From: Actinoplanes nipponensis
GTDB taxonomy: Bacteria > Actinomycetota > Actinomycetes > Mycobacteriales > Micromonosporaceae
Direction: 5' to 3'
DNA length: 53,597 bases
Assembly (NCBI RefSeq): GCF_016862275.1
Contig: NZ_BOMQ01000041.1
Coordinates: 1-53,597 of the forward strand
The notes beneath the pieces are model-generated. The model worked only from the letters and a program-made list of their open reading frames with translations, ran no database searches and was not told the origin of the DNA. A program made the translations under genes and the position numbers. How positions within the stretch are numbered: the stretch's first letter is position 1; every line of letters starts with the position of its first letter. Of the stretch, positions 32,621-42,718 are shown one piece after another.

Positions 32621-34425
32621 CGGCGCAGGCCCGCCTGCTCGGTGGCAGGTATCAGGTCGGCGAGCTGCTCGGCTACGGCGGCATGGCCGAGGTGCACAAG
32701 GGTCGTGACCTGCGCCTCGGGCGGGACGTCGCGATCAAGATGCTGCGCACCGACCTGGCGCGCGACGCCACCTTCCAGGAGCGGTTCCGCCGGGAGGCGC
32801 AGAACTCCGCCGCCCTGAACCACCCGGCGATCGTGGCGGTCTACGACACCGGCGAAGAGGTGTCCTCGACCGGCGAGAAGTTGCCGTTCATCGTGATGGA
32901 GTTCGTCGGCGGCCGGACCCTCAAGGAGGTCCTGGCGGCCGAGCAGCGGATCCAGCCACGCCGCGCGCTGGAGATCATCGCCGACATCTGCGCCGCGCTG
33001 GAGTTCAGCCACCGGCACGGCATCATCCACCGGGACATCAAGCCCGGCAACGTGATGATCACACCGAACGGCCAGGTCAAGGTCATGGACTTCGGCATCG
33101 CCCGGGCCCTGGCCAGCGGCGCCACCACGATGACGCAGACCAGCGCGGTCATCGGCACGGCCCAGTACCTCTCCCCGGAGCAGGCCCGCGGCGAGTCCGT
33201 CGACGCCCGCTCCGACGTGTACGCCGCCGGTTGCGTGCTCTTCGAGCTCCTCGTCGGGCACCCGCCGTTCGTCGGCGACAGCCCGGTGAGCGTCGCCTAC
33301 CAGCACGTCCGCGAGGACCCCAAGGCGCCGAGCGACATCAACCGCGAGGTCCCGCCGGACGTCGACGCGATCGTGCTCAAGGCGCTGGCCAAGAACCCGC
33401 TGAACCGTTACCAGTCGGCGCAGGAGATGCGCGCCGACGCCCTGCGCGCGGTCGCCGGCCGCCCGGTCATGGCCACCCCGGTGATGTCCGAGGCCGAGAC
33501 CATGGCCATGTCCGGCCCGCCGATGCGCCAGCAGACGGCCATGACCAGGGCGATCCCGGCCGGTGTGGGCCCGCGTGGCCCGCAGCCGCCGGAACGCAAG
33601 ACCTCGTCCTGGGTGATGGCGGTGCTGGCCGCGCTGGGCGTGCTCGCCGTCGTGGCGCTGGGCATCGGCCTGATGCTGTCCCGCAGCAACGACAGGGAAC
33701 CGGACCCGGTCGCCACCAAGGGGGTGCCGAAGGTCGAGGGCCTGTCGGAGAAGGCGGCCCGGGACAGGCTCACCGCGGCGGGCTTCCTGAACGTCACCAC
33801 CGGCAAGGCGGTCACCAAGGACGACTGCGACAACAAGGTCGACTCGCAGGATCCGAAGCCGGCCGAGACGGTGCCGGTCACCACGCAGGTCACCCTGACC
33901 ATGTGCGTCAGTCCCGAGGAGACCCGGGTGCCCAGCGGCCTGCGGGGCGCCAGCCGCGACACGGCCGACCAGGCACTGCGCGCCGCCAACCTCGTGCCGA
34001 GCTTCGAGCCGACCAACAGCGACGTGGAAGAGGGCCGGGTCATCTCGGTCGAGAAGGAAGGCGAGAAGGTCAAGCCCGGCACCACCATCACGGTCAAGAT
34101 CTCCCGGGGCAACCTGGTCGAGGTGCCGTCGGTGGTCGGCAAGACCGAGGAGGTGGCCAAGGCGCTGCTGCAGCAGGCCGGCTTCACCAAAATCGAGGTC
34201 GAGCCGTCGAATCAGCAGGGCACACCGGGCCAGGTCGTCGACCAGACCCCGAACGCCAAGCAGAAGAAGACCAGGGACACCCAGATCACGCTGACCGTCA
34301 TCGCCGAGCAGGACCCGAACCCCGACGACTCCGGCACCCCGGACCCGGGCGGCTCCACCCCGCCGGGCGGCGACGGCGGCGGCGCGGGCGACGGCGGCAC
34401 GCTCGGCGGCCTGGTCAACCGCTGA
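32617..34425 (+). CDS. pknB: PASTA-domain Ser/Thr protein kinase PknB
   Basis: 602 aa from ATG 32617, which overlaps the pknA stop. The frame is open much further upstream, but only as a shadow of pknA. Kinase motifs are 'GYGGMAEV', K41, H138-R-D140 and D158-F-G, followed by a Thr-rich activation loop ('SGATTMTQTSAVIGTAQYLS'). A transmembrane helix lies near 330-352. The outside part has three PASTA domains; the mycobacterial protein has four. A Gly/Pro-rich tail follows. PknB senses lipid II or muropeptides and phosphorylates cell-wall enzymes and FHA partners. It is the last gene before a strong terminator. Confidence 0.97.
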   Translation: MTAQARLLGGRYQVGELLGYGGMAEVHKGRDLRLGRDVAIKMLRTDLARDATFQERFRREAQNSAALNHPAIVAVYDTGEEVSSTGEKLPFIVMEFVGGRTLKEVLAAEQRIQPRRALEIIADICAALEFSHRHGIIHRDIKPGNVMITPNGQVKVMDFGIARALASGATTMTQTSAVIGTAQYLSPEQARGESVDARSDVYAAGCVLFELLVGHPPFVGDSPVSVAYQHVREDPKAPSDINREVPPDVDAIVLKALAKNPLNRYQSAQEMRADALRAVAGRPVMATPVMSEAETMAMSGPPMRQQTAMTRAIPAGVGPRGPQPPERKTSSWVMAVLAALGVLAVVALGIGLMLSRSNDREPDPVATKGVPKVEGLSEKAARDRLTAAGFLNVTTGKAVTKDDCDNKVDSQDPKPAETVPVTTQVTLTMCVSPEETRVPSGLRGASRDTADQALRAANLVPSFEPTNSDVEEGRVISVEKEGEKVKPGTTITVKISRGNLVEVPSVVGKTEEVAKALLQQAGFTKIEVEPSNQQGTPGQVVDQTPNAKQKKTRDTQITLTVIAEQDPNPDDSGTPDPGGSTPPGGDGGGAGDGGTLGGLVNR

Positions 34426-34439
34426 GCCGAGAACAGGAA

Positions 34440-34470
34440 GCCCCGGACGCTGGTCGCGTCCGGGGCTTTT
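34440..34470 (+). terminator. Intrinsic terminator of the fhaA-pknB operon
   Basis: The 11-bp stem GCCCCGGACGC/GCGTCCGGGGC (34440-34450 with 34456-34466) with loop TGGTC is followed by TTTT. It is the only clear textbook intrinsic terminator in the window. Confidence 0.93.
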
Positions 34471-34491
34471 CTCGTTCCGGTCGTGGCGGGC

Positions 34492-35142
34492 TCAGGCGGT
34501 GGCGAAGGCGGAGCGCCGGCGGCTCTCCACCTCGGCGGCGAGCTCGGGGGCCCGGTCCCGGGCCTCCGGCAGGCCGCAGGAGGCCAGCCAGTTGGCCAGC
34601 ATGGTGTGGCCGCCCTCGGTCAGCACCGACTCCGGGTGGAACTGCACGCCCTCGATCGGCAGGGTGCGGTGGCGCATCGCCATGACCACGCCTGACTCCG
34701 TCCAGCCGGTCACCTCGAGCTCCGCGGGCAGGGTCTCCGGCAGCACGGCCAGCGAGTGGTAGCGGGTCGCGGTGAACGGATCCGGCAGGCCGGCCAGCAC
34801 GCCGGCGCCCTTGTGCCGCACGGTGGAGGTCTTGCCGTGCAGCAGCTCGGGGGCGCGGGTGACGGTGCCACCGAACGCCGCGCCGATCGCCTGGTGGCCG
34901 AGGCAGACGCCGAACATCGGCAGCTTGCCCGCGTACTCGGCGATGACGTCCATCATGATGCCGGCGCGGTCCGGCGTACCCGGTCCGGGGGAGAGCAGCA
35001 CCCCGGCGGCGCCGAAGCCGGCGACGTCGGCCACCGTGATCTCGTCGTTGCGCCGGACCTCGCACTCGGCGCCCAGCTGGCCGAGGTACTGCACCAGGTT
35101 GAAGACGAACGAGTCGTAGTTGTCGATCACGAGGATGCGCAC
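34492..35142 (-). CDS. Class I glutamine amidotransferase, anthranilate / aminodeoxychorismate synthase component II
   Basis: 216 aa from GTG 35142, with AGGTGA upstream. It has the class I amidotransferase features: 'RILVIDNYDSFVFNLVQYLG', oxyanion 'LLSPGPGTPDRAG', nucleophile 'FGVCLGHQAIG', and the His-Glu pair in 'EGVQFHPESVLTEGG'. It supplies ammonia from glutamine to a chorismate-using partner (TrpE or PabB), which is not nearby. At this position mycobacteria have the gene called trpG/pabA convergent to pknB. The choice between folate and tryptophan use cannot be made from sequence. It ends the DUF881-sortase-small membrane protein operon. Confidence 0.93.
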   Translation of the reverse strand: MRILVIDNYDSFVFNLVQYLGQLGAECEVRRNDEITVADVAGFGAAGVLLSPGPGTPDRAGIMMDVIAEYAGKLPMFGVCLGHQAIGAAFGGTVTRAPELLHGKTSTVRHKGAGVLAGLPDPFTATRYHSLAVLPETLPAELEVTGWTESGVVMAMRHRTLPIEGVQFHPESVLTEGGHTMLANWLASCGLPEARDRAPELAAEVESRRRSAFATA

Positions 35143-35150
35143 GGGATCAC

Positions 35151-35432
35151 CTAGCTGGCCGTCGGTTCGGGATTGTTCGTGTGCTCGTTGTACGGCAGCT
35201 CCTCGGGCCCCAGCTGCGGGTCGTCACCCGGCACCACGTTCGGGTCCTGCTGCGCCGGGCCGCCCTGCTCGGTGCCCGTGCCCACCTGCACGTCGTCGAA
35301 CGGCAGCAACGGGGTGGCCCAGGGGAAGACGACGTACCAGAGCAGCGCGCCGACCAGGGTGACCAGCGCGAGCGAACCGGTCAGCTTGCCCCACAGGCCG
35401 AAGGGCAGCTTGCGCCAGATCCAGGCATACAT
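35151..35432 (-). CDS. Small single-pass membrane protein beside sortase E
   Basis: 93 aa from ATG 35432, preceded by GGGAGGG. A short basic N-terminus ('MYAWIWRKLPFG') and one membrane helix (about residues 17-36) are followed by a Pro/Asp/Glu-rich outside tail. It lies 11 bases after the sortase gene and 8 bases before the amidotransferase gene, so it is co-expressed with both. It may be a small partner of the sortase. I do not recognise a family. Confidence 0.75.
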   Translation of the reverse strand: MYAWIWRKLPFGLWGKLTGSLALVTLVGALLWYVVFPWATPLLPFDDVQVGTGTEQGGPAQQDPNVVPGDDPQLGPEELPYNEHTNNPEPTAS

Positions 35433-35443
35433 CGCAGCCCTCC

Positions 35444-38317
35444 CTACGCCTTCGTCTTGCCGATGTCGGCGGGCCGGCCGGCCTGCGGCAGCGTGGCGTC
35501 GCGCTTGACCGTGTCCACGAGCTCGGCGTGCACGATCAGCCGCTGATAGTTGTTGAACTTCGGGTTGCAGGTGGTCAGCGTGAGCATCGCCTTGGTCGGC
35601 TTGGCCCTCGGCTTGTTCGGCACCGCCGCCACCACCTCGACGGCGCTGGGCTTGACGACCTGGCTGTAGCTGACCTTGTAGACGTACCAGTTGGTGCGGG
35701 TCTCGACGCCGATCACGTCGCCCGGCTTGAGCTCGTCCAGCCGCCAGAAGATCTTGCGGATCCGGTGCCCGGCGACCGAGAAGTTGCCGATCTCGCCGGG
35801 ATCCGCGGTGTCCGGATAGTGGCCGGGCGCGTACCGGATGTCGACGGGCCGCACGCCGTTCACGACGACCCACTCCATGCCCAGCTTCGGGATGTAGAGC
35901 CGCCCGACCAGGTTCTTGCCGGGCGCGGCGGGAGCGGCCTTGACCGGCGTGCTCGGCGCGACCGTGGGATCGTTCCACTGGTCGTCGAGCTGGGTGGCGA
36001 GGGTGTCCTGCTCGTTGTCGACCTTGGCCGAGTTGCCGAAGACCTCGTACCCGGCGAAAAGCAGCACGATCAGCCCGAAGGTGATCATCAGTTCGCCGGA
36101 GACCCGGATGCCGGCCCGGATGCGCGAGCCCAGCGTCGGGCGGGTCAGCTCGGAGTACACGCTCTTGTAACCCTCGTCGGTCTGCTCGGGTCGCAACTTG
36201 ACGACCTTTTCACCCCGGCGCGGCTTGGCGTCCTCCGCCACGCCACCGGGATCGGGATCCGCGGCCGCGGCGGCCGCCGCGGCCGCGACGGAAGCGGCGC
36301 CCACGTCGCCGGACCCGCTGGGCAGGGGGGTAGGCACAGCGGCCGGGTCGGGCGCGGAGGAGGCGACCTTGGCCCGGACCGAGGGCAGCAGGCCGGTCGG
36401 CGCATCGGCGGTACGGATGATCGCGGTGGCCGACGGGTCCTGCGCCGGTCGCCATGCGGCGGGGTCATGGCCGTTGCGGCCGTCCGGGTTGCTCGGCGGG
36501 TCTTGCGCCGGTCGCCATGCGGCGGGGTCACGGCCGTTGCGGCCGTCCGGGGTGCCCGACGGGTAGCCGTCGAACGGCCGGCGGGCGCCGACCGCGGGAC
36601 GGCCGTTGCCGAGGGGTTCCGTCCGTGGGCGGAAGGTGTCGGGGGTGGGGCCGCTCAGGGCGGCTCCGTCCCGTCCGGGGGCGAAGGCGGTGCCGGTGGC
36701 TTGCGGGTCCGCGCTGCGGCCGGCCCGGCTGCTGTCGAAGGGACTCGTGGTGGCCTGCGGATTCGGCCGGCTGCCGTCGGCGGCCGCGAAAGCGCCGCCA
36801 ACCGCGGCCGCACCGGTGGCGCGGCGGCCGAAGCCGTTGGCCGCCTCGGCATGACCGGCGTCCGGACGGTAGCCGTTGGACGACTCGGGGTAGCTCTCAG
36901 CCGGCCACGGCTCGGTGCCGTTGGCCCTGCTGAAGCCCTCCGGGGCCAGCCGGCGGGGCATGGCTTCCTCCGCTGCCCGGCGCGCGCCGACGGTGCCCGG
37001 CGCTGCGTTCGGGGCGGTGGGGGTGTCGAAGGGGGCTGCCACTGGCGGTTCCGGGGCGCGTCGCGCGGACGATCGGCGGGCGTCGACGGGTCCGCGATAG
37101 CTGCTGGTGGGGGCCGGGTAGACGTCGTGATCCTGCTCGGGCGCCAAGGGTTGGCCAGGGCTGCGCCGGGGATCGAAGTCGTCGGCCGGCGGGCGGTGGC
37201 CCTCGGCGTCCGGCCGGGCCGGGATAGGGATCGATGTCGCCGTGCCGGAGGCAACGGGCGGCGGGAGGAATTCGGCGTGGGTGGGATGGTCGGCTGGGGC
37301 CGGCCCGAAACCGTACGCTGCGGCCTGCGGGTCGCCGCTGGGATCGGCGTAGCCGCCCCCGATGGGGGCGCCGCTGGCGGGCCGGGTGAAGTCCGCGGGG
37401 GCGCCGCTGGCGGGCCGGGTGAAGTCTGCGGGGGCGCCGCTGCCGGGTCGCGCGCCGTCCATCGGGGCGCCGCTGGCGGGTCGCGCGTGGTCGCCGGCCA
37501 CGGACATCTCGGCGGGCGGCCGGGTGAAGTCGACGGAGGCCGAAGCCCCACTCCCGGCCCGCAGCGGATCATCCGCGGTGGGCTGCCGGGCGAAGCCCCC
37601 CGGAACGGAGACTCCGGCGGATCGCTGCCGGTAGGCGTCCGCCGAGCCCGTAGCCGCCGACCGCCCGTCACCGTTGGGCGGAACCGCCGCTGCGCCGCCA
37701 CCGGCGAACTGTCCGGAAGCCAATTCCCGAGCCGCCCGAGCCTCCTCGACCGCAGCCGCGAAGAAATCAAAGTCGCCGCCGCCGGCGGCGCCACGCGGAG
37801 CCGGCACCGGCACAGCGGGCGGCACCGGCGAAGCGGGCGCCACGGGCACAGCAGCAGCGGCGGCCACCACCGGGGCGACACCGCCCACAGCAGGCAAAGA
37901 CGAAGGCGGCGGCGAGGCCCCGGTCGCCGGCCGATCAGCGCGTGCAGCCGCCCGAGCGGCTGCCGCGGCCCGAGCCACCACAGGATCAACCGTCCCCGTG
38001 GCCGGCTCACCCCGAAGCGGCGGCGGATCGGTCCGAATAATGGCGGTATCGGCGGCACCAGGAGATCCGGCAGCGGAACCAGCAACCCCCGTAGCCGGCG
38101 AACCGGGAGCAACCGAAGACGCCGCCTGTGCTTGAGCAGCCGGCGCCGGCCAGGGCGCGGCCAACCCGAGGCTCGCCGGTGGGTCCAGGGGCCCGCCCGG
38201 CACTCCGTCCGGGGAAGCGTCCGTGATCCGGGGAATGAAGGCCGTCTGAGCGTCGCCGTCGGGCGCGCGGTGCCGGCCGGAGTTCGCCGCGCCCTCCTGG
38301 GCGTCCGACGCTTCCAT
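35444..38317 (-). CDS. Class E sortase with very long low-complexity N-terminal region
   Basis: 957 aa; the ATG at 38317 overlaps the stop of the DUF881 gene by one base. The last 225 residues are an ordinary class E sortase: a membrane helix near '[20 protein letters not shown]', then '[17 protein letters not shown]', catalytic H851 ('FSVAGHRI'), C917 ('[10 protein letters not shown]') and R926 ('RLIV'). Sortase E attaches LAxTG-type proteins to peptidoglycan and serves chaplin anchoring in Streptomyces. The first 700 or so residues are Ala/Pro/Gly/Arg-rich with tandem repeats and should be disordered and cytoplasmic. Class E sortases are usually 200-400 aa. No LAxTG substrate is evident in this window. 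Confidence 0.92.
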   Translation of the reverse strand: MEASDAQEGAANSGRHRAPDGDAQTAFIPRITDASPDGVPGGPLDPPASLGLAAPWPAPAAQAQAASSVAPGSPATGVAGSAAGSPGAADTAIIRTDPPPLRGEPATGTVDPVVARAAAAARAAARADRPATGASPPPSSLPAVGGVAPVVAAAAAVPVAPASPVPPAVPVPAPRGAAGGGDFDFFAAAVEEARAARELASGQFAGGGAAAVPPNGDGRSAATGSADAYRQRSAGVSVPGGFARQPTADDPLRAGSGASASVDFTRPPAEMSVAGDHARPASGAPMDGARPGSGAPADFTRPASGAPADFTRPASGAPIGGGYADPSGDPQAAAYGFGPAPADHPTHAEFLPPPVASGTATSIPIPARPDAEGHRPPADDFDPRRSPGQPLAPEQDHDVYPAPTSSYRGPVDARRSSARRAPEPPVAAPFDTPTAPNAAPGTVGARRAAEEAMPRRLAPEGFSRANGTEPWPAESYPESSNGYRPDAGHAEAANGFGRRATGAAAVGGAFAAADGSRPNPQATTSPFDSSRAGRSADPQATGTAFAPGRDGAALSGPTPDTFRPRTEPLGNGRPAVGARRPFDGYPSGTPDGRNGRDPAAWRPAQDPPSNPDGRNGHDPAAWRPAQDPSATAIIRTADAPTGLLPSVRAKVASSAPDPAAVPTPLPSGSGDVGAASVAAAAAAAAADPDPGGVAEDAKPRRGEKVVKLRPEQTDEGYKSVYSELTRPTLGSRIRAGIRVSGELMITFGLIVLLFAGYEVFGNSAKVDNEQDTLATQLDDQWNDPTVAPSTPVKAAPAAPGKNLVGRLYIPKLGMEWVVVNGVRPVDIRYAPGHYPDTADPGEIGNFSVAGHRIRKIFWRLDELKPGDVIGVETRTNWYVYKVSYSQVVKPSAVEVVAAVPNKPRAKPTKAMLTLTTCNPKFNNYQRLIVHAELVDTVKRDATLPQAGRPADIGKTKA
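36441..36560 (-). repeat. 63-bp tandem duplication in the sortase gene
   Basis: Two nearly identical 63-bp units, starting at 36441 and 36504, encode 21-residue blocks such as '[17 protein letters not shown]'. They are in frame. Confidence 0.85.
37364..37495 (-). repeat. 33-bp tandem repeats in the sortase gene
   Basis: About four 33-bp units, with the GGGGCGCCGCTG core recurring every 33 bases from 37364, encode 11-residue repeats of the type '[11 protein letters not shown]'. They are in frame, so copy-number change would only alter the length of the cytoplasmic tail. Confidence 0.85.
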
Positions 38318-39126
38318 CACTCCGTGGCCTCGGCGGATCGGAGGTCACTCGACCCGTCGTACGCCCGCACAGTCACGTTCCTCTCGACGGTTTCCGTATA
38401 GCCGAGGCCGAAGTCGGCCACTGCCGCCCGGAATTGCTGGACTCCCTCTGCGGACTCCAACGCGCGGTGCATCGCCGTGGGTTCGCCGATCGCAGTGATC
38501 TTGAAGGGTGGCGAGAAGACCTGGCCGTGGAGCAGCAGCGTGTTGCCGACACAGCGTACCGCGCTCGTGGAGATGACGCGGACATCCATGATCGCCATTG
38601 CCTCGGCCCCACCTGCCCACAAGGCGTTCACGACCGCCTGGACGTCACCCTGGTGGACGACCAGATCGTCGTTCTCGGGGGCGGCCTCGCCGGTGCCGGT
38701 GGTGCGCTGCGGCGAATCGTTGAGGCTGACCGTGATGCCGGGGCCGCGCAGGGCGGTGAAGCCCGCGCCCGCGCGCATCGCGTCCGCGCGCTGGCGGGCG
38801 CGCTTGACCGGTTCGTCGACGTCGGCCAGCCGCGCCGCCTCCTGATCGACGGAGGCTCGCAGGTCGGCGGCCCTTTTCTCGCGGTGTTCCAGCCGGATCC
38901 GCTTGTCGGCGATGAGCTGGGCGAGCTGCGGTCGGCGGTCGTCGCGCAGGGCGGTGCCGTCGGCGGTCGTCGCCGAGGTGGTGAACAGCAGGCCGGCCGC
39001 CAGCCCGATCAACGGGACCGCCACCGACCAGCCGCGTTGCCGTTGAGCCCTGCGGCGGGGGCGCAGCCCGCCCAGGGCTCGTCGCAGGACAAGTCGCCAC
39101 GAGGGCGCCCCCGTGGTGTACTCCAC
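38317..39126 (-). CDS. DUF881 membrane protein
   Basis: 269 aa from GTG 39126, eight bases after GGGAGGA; the frame runs 12 codons further upstream without such a site. A basic N-terminus and one membrane helix (about 36-56, '[20 protein letters not shown]') are followed by a coiled-coil stretch (about 75-125, '[19 protein letters not shown]') and the DUF881 fold ('[14 protein letters not shown]', '[20 protein letters not shown]', 'KITAIGEP'). The topology resembles divisome coiled-coil proteins. The same gene lies at this place in mycobacteria (between trpG and crgA). The function is unproven but likely in septum or envelope biology. Confidence 0.93.
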   Translation of the reverse strand: MEYTTGAPSWRLVLRRALGGLRPRRRAQRQRGWSVAVPLIGLAAGLLFTTSATTADGTALRDDRRPQLAQLIADKRIRLEHREKRAADLRASVDQEAARLADVDEPVKRARQRADAMRAGAGFTALRGPGITVSLNDSPQRTTGTGEAAPENDDLVVHQGDVQAVVNALWAGGAEAMAIMDVRVISTSAVRCVGNTLLLHGQVFSPPFKITAIGEPTAMHRALESAEGVQQFRAAVADFGLGYTETVERNVTVRAYDGSSDLRSAEATE

Positions 39127-39294
39127 GTCGGTTGTCCTCCCTGGCTCGGCCGAAAAACCCACCGGCGGGTGCCTGTGCGCGCGCCGCCTTGACTACGCTA
39201 GCTATCGAACAGTATTCGCCACGGGCAGCTTTCGGGGTCCCCGGAGCCGCTCAGGGGTGGGTTGTTCACCACTTGTTGCCCTCAGGAGAGCACC

Positions 39295-39558
39295 GTGCCG
39301 AAGTCACAGGTTCGCAAGAAGAAGGTCTACACCCCGCCGACGGACATTCGCCCGTCCGCGACGGCGGCGTCGAAGAAGCCGAGTCCGGTGTGGCTGCCCA
39401 TCACGGCGGTCGCGCTGATCGTCTTCGGCATCACCTGGCTGGTGGTGTACTACCTCTCGGAGCAGCAGTACCCGGTCGAGGCCTGGCGGTACTGGAACCT
39501 CCTCGTCGGCTTCGGCTGCATGGTCGCCTCCCTGGGCATCCTGTCCCGCTGGCGCTAG
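39295..39558 (+). CDS. crgA: Cell division protein CrgA
   Basis: 87 aa from GTG 39295, after AGGAG ('PKSQVRKKKVYTPP' is the family start). Two membrane helices (about 32-52 and 64-82) lie around 'YYLSEQQYPVEAWRYWNLLV', the conserved middle. CrgA is a small divisome protein that helps recruit or restrain FtsZ/FtsI-linked septation in actinobacteria. It is divergent from the DUF881 operon; the shared promoter region is 39127-39294. Confidence 0.95.
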   Translation: MPKSQVRKKKVYTPPTDIRPSATAASKKPSPVWLPITAVALIVFGITWLVVYYLSEQQYPVEAWRYWNLLVGFGCMVASLGILSRWR

Positions 39559-39570
39559 TTGCCGAGCCCG

Positions 39571-39655
39571 CCGCGCCGCTGTCGGCGGCGCGGTAGCGTG
39601 GTCATCGTCTGATTTGTCCGACAGCGCACCCGGCGTCCGAGCCGCGGGGTGCGCT
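39571..39655 (+). terminator. Two hairpins after crgA
   Basis: The first hairpin is CCGCGCCGC/GCGGCGCGG (39571-39579 with 39585-39593). The second is AGCGCACCC/GGGTGCGCT (39623-39631 with 39647-39655), followed by TTCG. Either could stop crgA transcription. Confidence 0.65.
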
Positions 39656-39770
39656 TTCGACTGCGAACCGCCGGACGACGTGAAAGCCCTGCCCGGACTG
39701 CCGCTCGCATTCTGATTACTCATGGGTAACATAGGTCGGCGAGCCGGCTGACTCCAGGAGGCACAAGCAC

Positions 39771-41909
39771 ATGGGCCCAGTGCAGATCGTCGCGACCGTC
39801 CTGGTGGGCGTCGTGACCCTCGTCGCGATCGTGCTCGCGGTACGGGCGGTCATGCAGATCACCGCGGTGATCCGGCAGGGCCGTCCGGACCCGGCGCGGT
39901 TCACCGGTAAGGGCGCCCGCACCCGCACGATGCTGACCGAGACCCTGGGTCACACCCGGATGCTCAAGTGGAGCGTGATCGGGGCGGCCCACTGGTTCGT
40001 CATGGTCTCGTTCATGATCTTGTTCCTGCTGGTCGTCGAGGCCTACTTCGAGGTCGTCGACCCGGCCGGCGGGCTGCCGATCATCGGCCACTGGACGGCG
40101 TACGGCCTGGTCACCGAGCTGATCGGCGCGCTCGGCCTGGCCGGCATCCTGGTGCTGATCGCGATCCGCCAGCGCGACCGGCGCAAGAAGGTCTCCCGGT
40201 TCACCGGCTCGACGATGTGGCAGGGCTACTTCGTCGAGGCCGTCATCGTCGGCGTGCTGATCTGCGGCTTCCTGATCCGGGGCTTCAAGGTCGCCAACGA
40301 CACCTTCGAGTACCCCGCCTGGGCCACGCCGATCAGCCACGGCGTCGGCGCGTTGCTGCCCGCCGCGGCGAACGGCCCCACCTGGGTCGCGCTGGTCAAG
40401 ATCTTCATCTCGATGGGCTGGCTCATCGTCATCGCGCTGAACGTGACGATGGGCGTCGCCTGGCACCGCTTCCTGGCGTTCTTCAACATCTTCTTCAAGC
40501 GCAGCCCGGAGAAGCCCGCGGGCTCCGGCCTGGGCGCGCTCAAGCCGATGATGAGCGACGGCAAGCCGCTCGACTTCGAGGAGGCCGACCCCGAGAAGGA
40601 CCAGTTCGGCGTCGCCCAGGTCGAGCAGTTCACCTGGAAGGGCCTGCTCGACTTCTCCACCTGCACGGAATGCGGCCGCTGCCAGTCGCAGTGCCCGGCG
40701 TGGAACACCGCCAAGCCGCTATCGCCCAAGCTGCTCATCCTCTCGCTGCGCGATCACGCCTACGCGAAGGCTCCGTACCTGCTCGCGGGCGGCGGCAAGG
40801 ACCTGACCGGCGAGGAGAAGGCCACCGAGGCCCAGCTCGCGCACCTGGACGTGCTGGCCCTGGCCGAGGGCAACCGGCCGCTGATCGGCACCGAGGCCGA
40901 GGGCGGCGTGATCGACCCGGACGTGCTGTGGTCGTGCACCACCTGCGGCGCCTGCGTGGAGCAGTGCCCGGTCGACATCGAGCACGTCGACCACATCGTC
41001 GACATGCGCCGCTACCAGGTGCTGATCGAGTCGAGCTTCCCGGCCGAGGCCGGCGTCATGCTGCGCAACCTGGAGAACAAGGGCAACCCCTGGGGCGCGC
41101 CGCAGAACACCCGCGAGGACTGGACCAAGGGCCTGGACTTCGAGGTGCCCCGGGTCGGCGAGACCGAGGACTTCGACTACCTGTTCTGGGTCGGCTGCGC
41201 CGGCGCCTTCGAGGACCGGGCGAAGAAGACCACTCGGGCGGTCGCCACCCTGCTGCACGAGGCCGGCGTCAACTACGCCATCCTCGGCGAGGGCGAGACC
41301 TGCACCGGTGATCCGGCCCGCCGGATCGGCAACGAGTTCGTCTTCCAGATGCTGGCCCAGCAGAACGTCGAGACGCTGCAGGAGGCGAAGGTCAAGCGCA
41401 TCGTCGCGACCTGCCCGCACTGCTTCAACACCCTCGGCAACGAGTACTCGCAGCTGGGCCTCGAGGTCGAGGTCGTGCACCACACGCAGCTGCTGGCCCA
41501 CCTGGTCAAGGAGGGCAAGCTCACGCCGGTCCAGCCGATCGAGGGCGACGTCACCTATCACGACCCCTGCTACCTGGGCCGGCACAACCGGGTCTTCGAC
41601 GCTCCCCGCGAGGTGCTCGGCGAGGCGGCCAACCTGGTCGAGATGCCGCGCAACTCCGAGCGGTCCTTCTGCTGCGGCGCCGGCGGCGCCCGCATGTGGA
41701 TGGAGGAGAAGATCGGCAAGCGGATCAACGTGGAGCGCACCGAGGAGGCCCTGGCCACCGGCGCGAAGACGATCGCCGTGGGCTGCCCGTTCTGCTACAC
41801 GATGATCGGCGACGGGGTCACCGGCAAGGGCGAGCAGGAGAACGTCGAGGTCATCGACGTGGCCAGCGTGCTGCTCCGGTCGATCAAGGGCGACAAGGCG
41901 CCCGCCTAG
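39771..41909 (+). CDS. Membrane Fe-S oxidoreductase, heterodisulfide-reductase-like (CCG domains)
   Basis: 712 aa. The N-terminal 240 residues contain about six membrane helices, as in the cytochrome-b-like part of this family. Two 4Fe-4S motifs follow: 'CTECGRCQSQCP' (from C298) and 'CTTCGACVEQCP' (from C389). The C-terminus has two CCG-type cysteine domains ('ATCPHCFNTLGNEY', 'HDPCYLGRHN', 'CCGAGGARMWMEE'). It should pass electrons between the quinone pool and a soluble partner. Mycobacteria have an essential homologue. The donor and acceptor are unknown. It is single-gene, with start ATG after AGGAGG. Confidence 0.9.
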   Translation: MGPVQIVATVLVGVVTLVAIVLAVRAVMQITAVIRQGRPDPARFTGKGARTRTMLTETLGHTRMLKWSVIGAAHWFVMVSFMILFLLVVEAYFEVVDPAGGLPIIGHWTAYGLVTELIGALGLAGILVLIAIRQRDRRKKVSRFTGSTMWQGYFVEAVIVGVLICGFLIRGFKVANDTFEYPAWATPISHGVGALLPAAANGPTWVALVKIFISMGWLIVIALNVTMGVAWHRFLAFFNIFFKRSPEKPAGSGLGALKPMMSDGKPLDFEEADPEKDQFGVAQVEQFTWKGLLDFSTCTECGRCQSQCPAWNTAKPLSPKLLILSLRDHAYAKAPYLLAGGGKDLTGEEKATEAQLAHLDVLALAEGNRPLIGTEAEGGVIDPDVLWSCTTCGACVEQCPVDIEHVDHIVDMRRYQVLIESSFPAEAGVMLRNLENKGNPWGAPQNTREDWTKGLDFEVPRVGETEDFDYLFWVGCAGAFEDRAKKTTRAVATLLHEAGVNYAILGEGETCTGDPARRIGNEFVFQMLAQQNVETLQEAKVKRIVATCPHCFNTLGNEYSQLGLEVEVVHHTQLLAHLVKEGKLTPVQPIEGDVTYHDPCYLGRHNRVFDAPREVLGEAANLVEMPRNSERSFCCGAGGARMWMEEKIGKRINVERTEEALATGAKTIAVGCPFCYTMIGDGVTGKGEQENVEVIDVASVLLRSIKGDKAPA

Positions 41910-41925
41910 CCCGGGCCCGCGCGGG

Positions 41926-42590
41926 TCAGGACGTGGCGGCGCTCGAGGTCGACGCGGCCAGCACGGCGACGAGCACCGCGGTCTGGATCTCGTCGATGGT
42001 GCGCTTGACCGCCGTGGCGGCCCAGTCGCCCGCCGTGATCTCCTTGAGGCGTTCCGAGACCCGCTTGCGGTCCAGCGAGCGGAAGACCTTGCGGTCGAGG
42101 CCGGTCGCGGCCACCAGGGCGCAGAGCGCGGCGGTACGCGGCTCGACCGGCCCCGTCGCCGACACGGCGGCGGTGAGCCGCTGCCGGGCCTCGGTCTCCG
42201 GCACTGGCTCGACGCCGTGCGGGGCCGGATAGCGGGTCCGGGGGAAGACCAGCAGCACCTTGTCCTGCTGCCGGGTCAGCACCTTTCCTGCGCGACGAGC
42301 CGGTCGAGGGTCAGCTTGCGGGCGTCCTTGGCGAACTTCTTCACCCAGTGCGCCGGCTTGGCCGCCCGGCCGTCGCCCGCGACCCGGTCCAGCGCCTGGT
42401 CGACCAGCGGGTCACCGGTCGGGGTGGGATCGGTGACCACGACCCGCTGGTCCTCGAGGCCGACCCGCCCGGAGATCGCGAGCTCCAGCAGTAGGGCGCC
42501 TCCGAGGCCGTGGTCCAGCCGGACGTTGTCGGTGTCGGGTGCGCCGTCGTCGCCGTAGGCGAGCAACGCGAATTCCTCGGCGAGGTTCAT
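41926..42590 (-). pseudogene. GOLPH3/VPS74 (GPP34)-like gene split by a frame break
   Basis: From ATG 42590 the frame reads 'NLAEEFALLAYGDDG' through 'KPAHWVKKFAKDARKLTLDR' and hits TGA at 42276-42278. The continuation, 'LTRQQDKVLLVFPRTRYP' through a helical C-terminus to 41926, lies in another frame from GTG 42282. Together they make one normal GPP34 protein of about 220 aa. One base missing near GAAAGG (about 42283-42288) would explain the split. The frames overlap by seven bases and AGGAAAG sits right before the GTG, so two coupled peptides are also possible. GPP34 proteins bind phosphoinositide-like lipids in eukaryotes; the bacterial role is unclear. TACGGT six bases before the ATG suggests a leaderless start. 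Confidence 0.8.
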
Positions 42591-42718
42591 CAACCGACCG
42601 TAACTCGCAGCAGCCCAGCTCACGGGCGGCGGCCCGGCCCCCGGCGATGATGATCTTCAGCACCGTGAGCGCGGGCCGGGCGGCGTTCCGGCACAATGAG
42701 GGCCGAGGTGAACCGATC

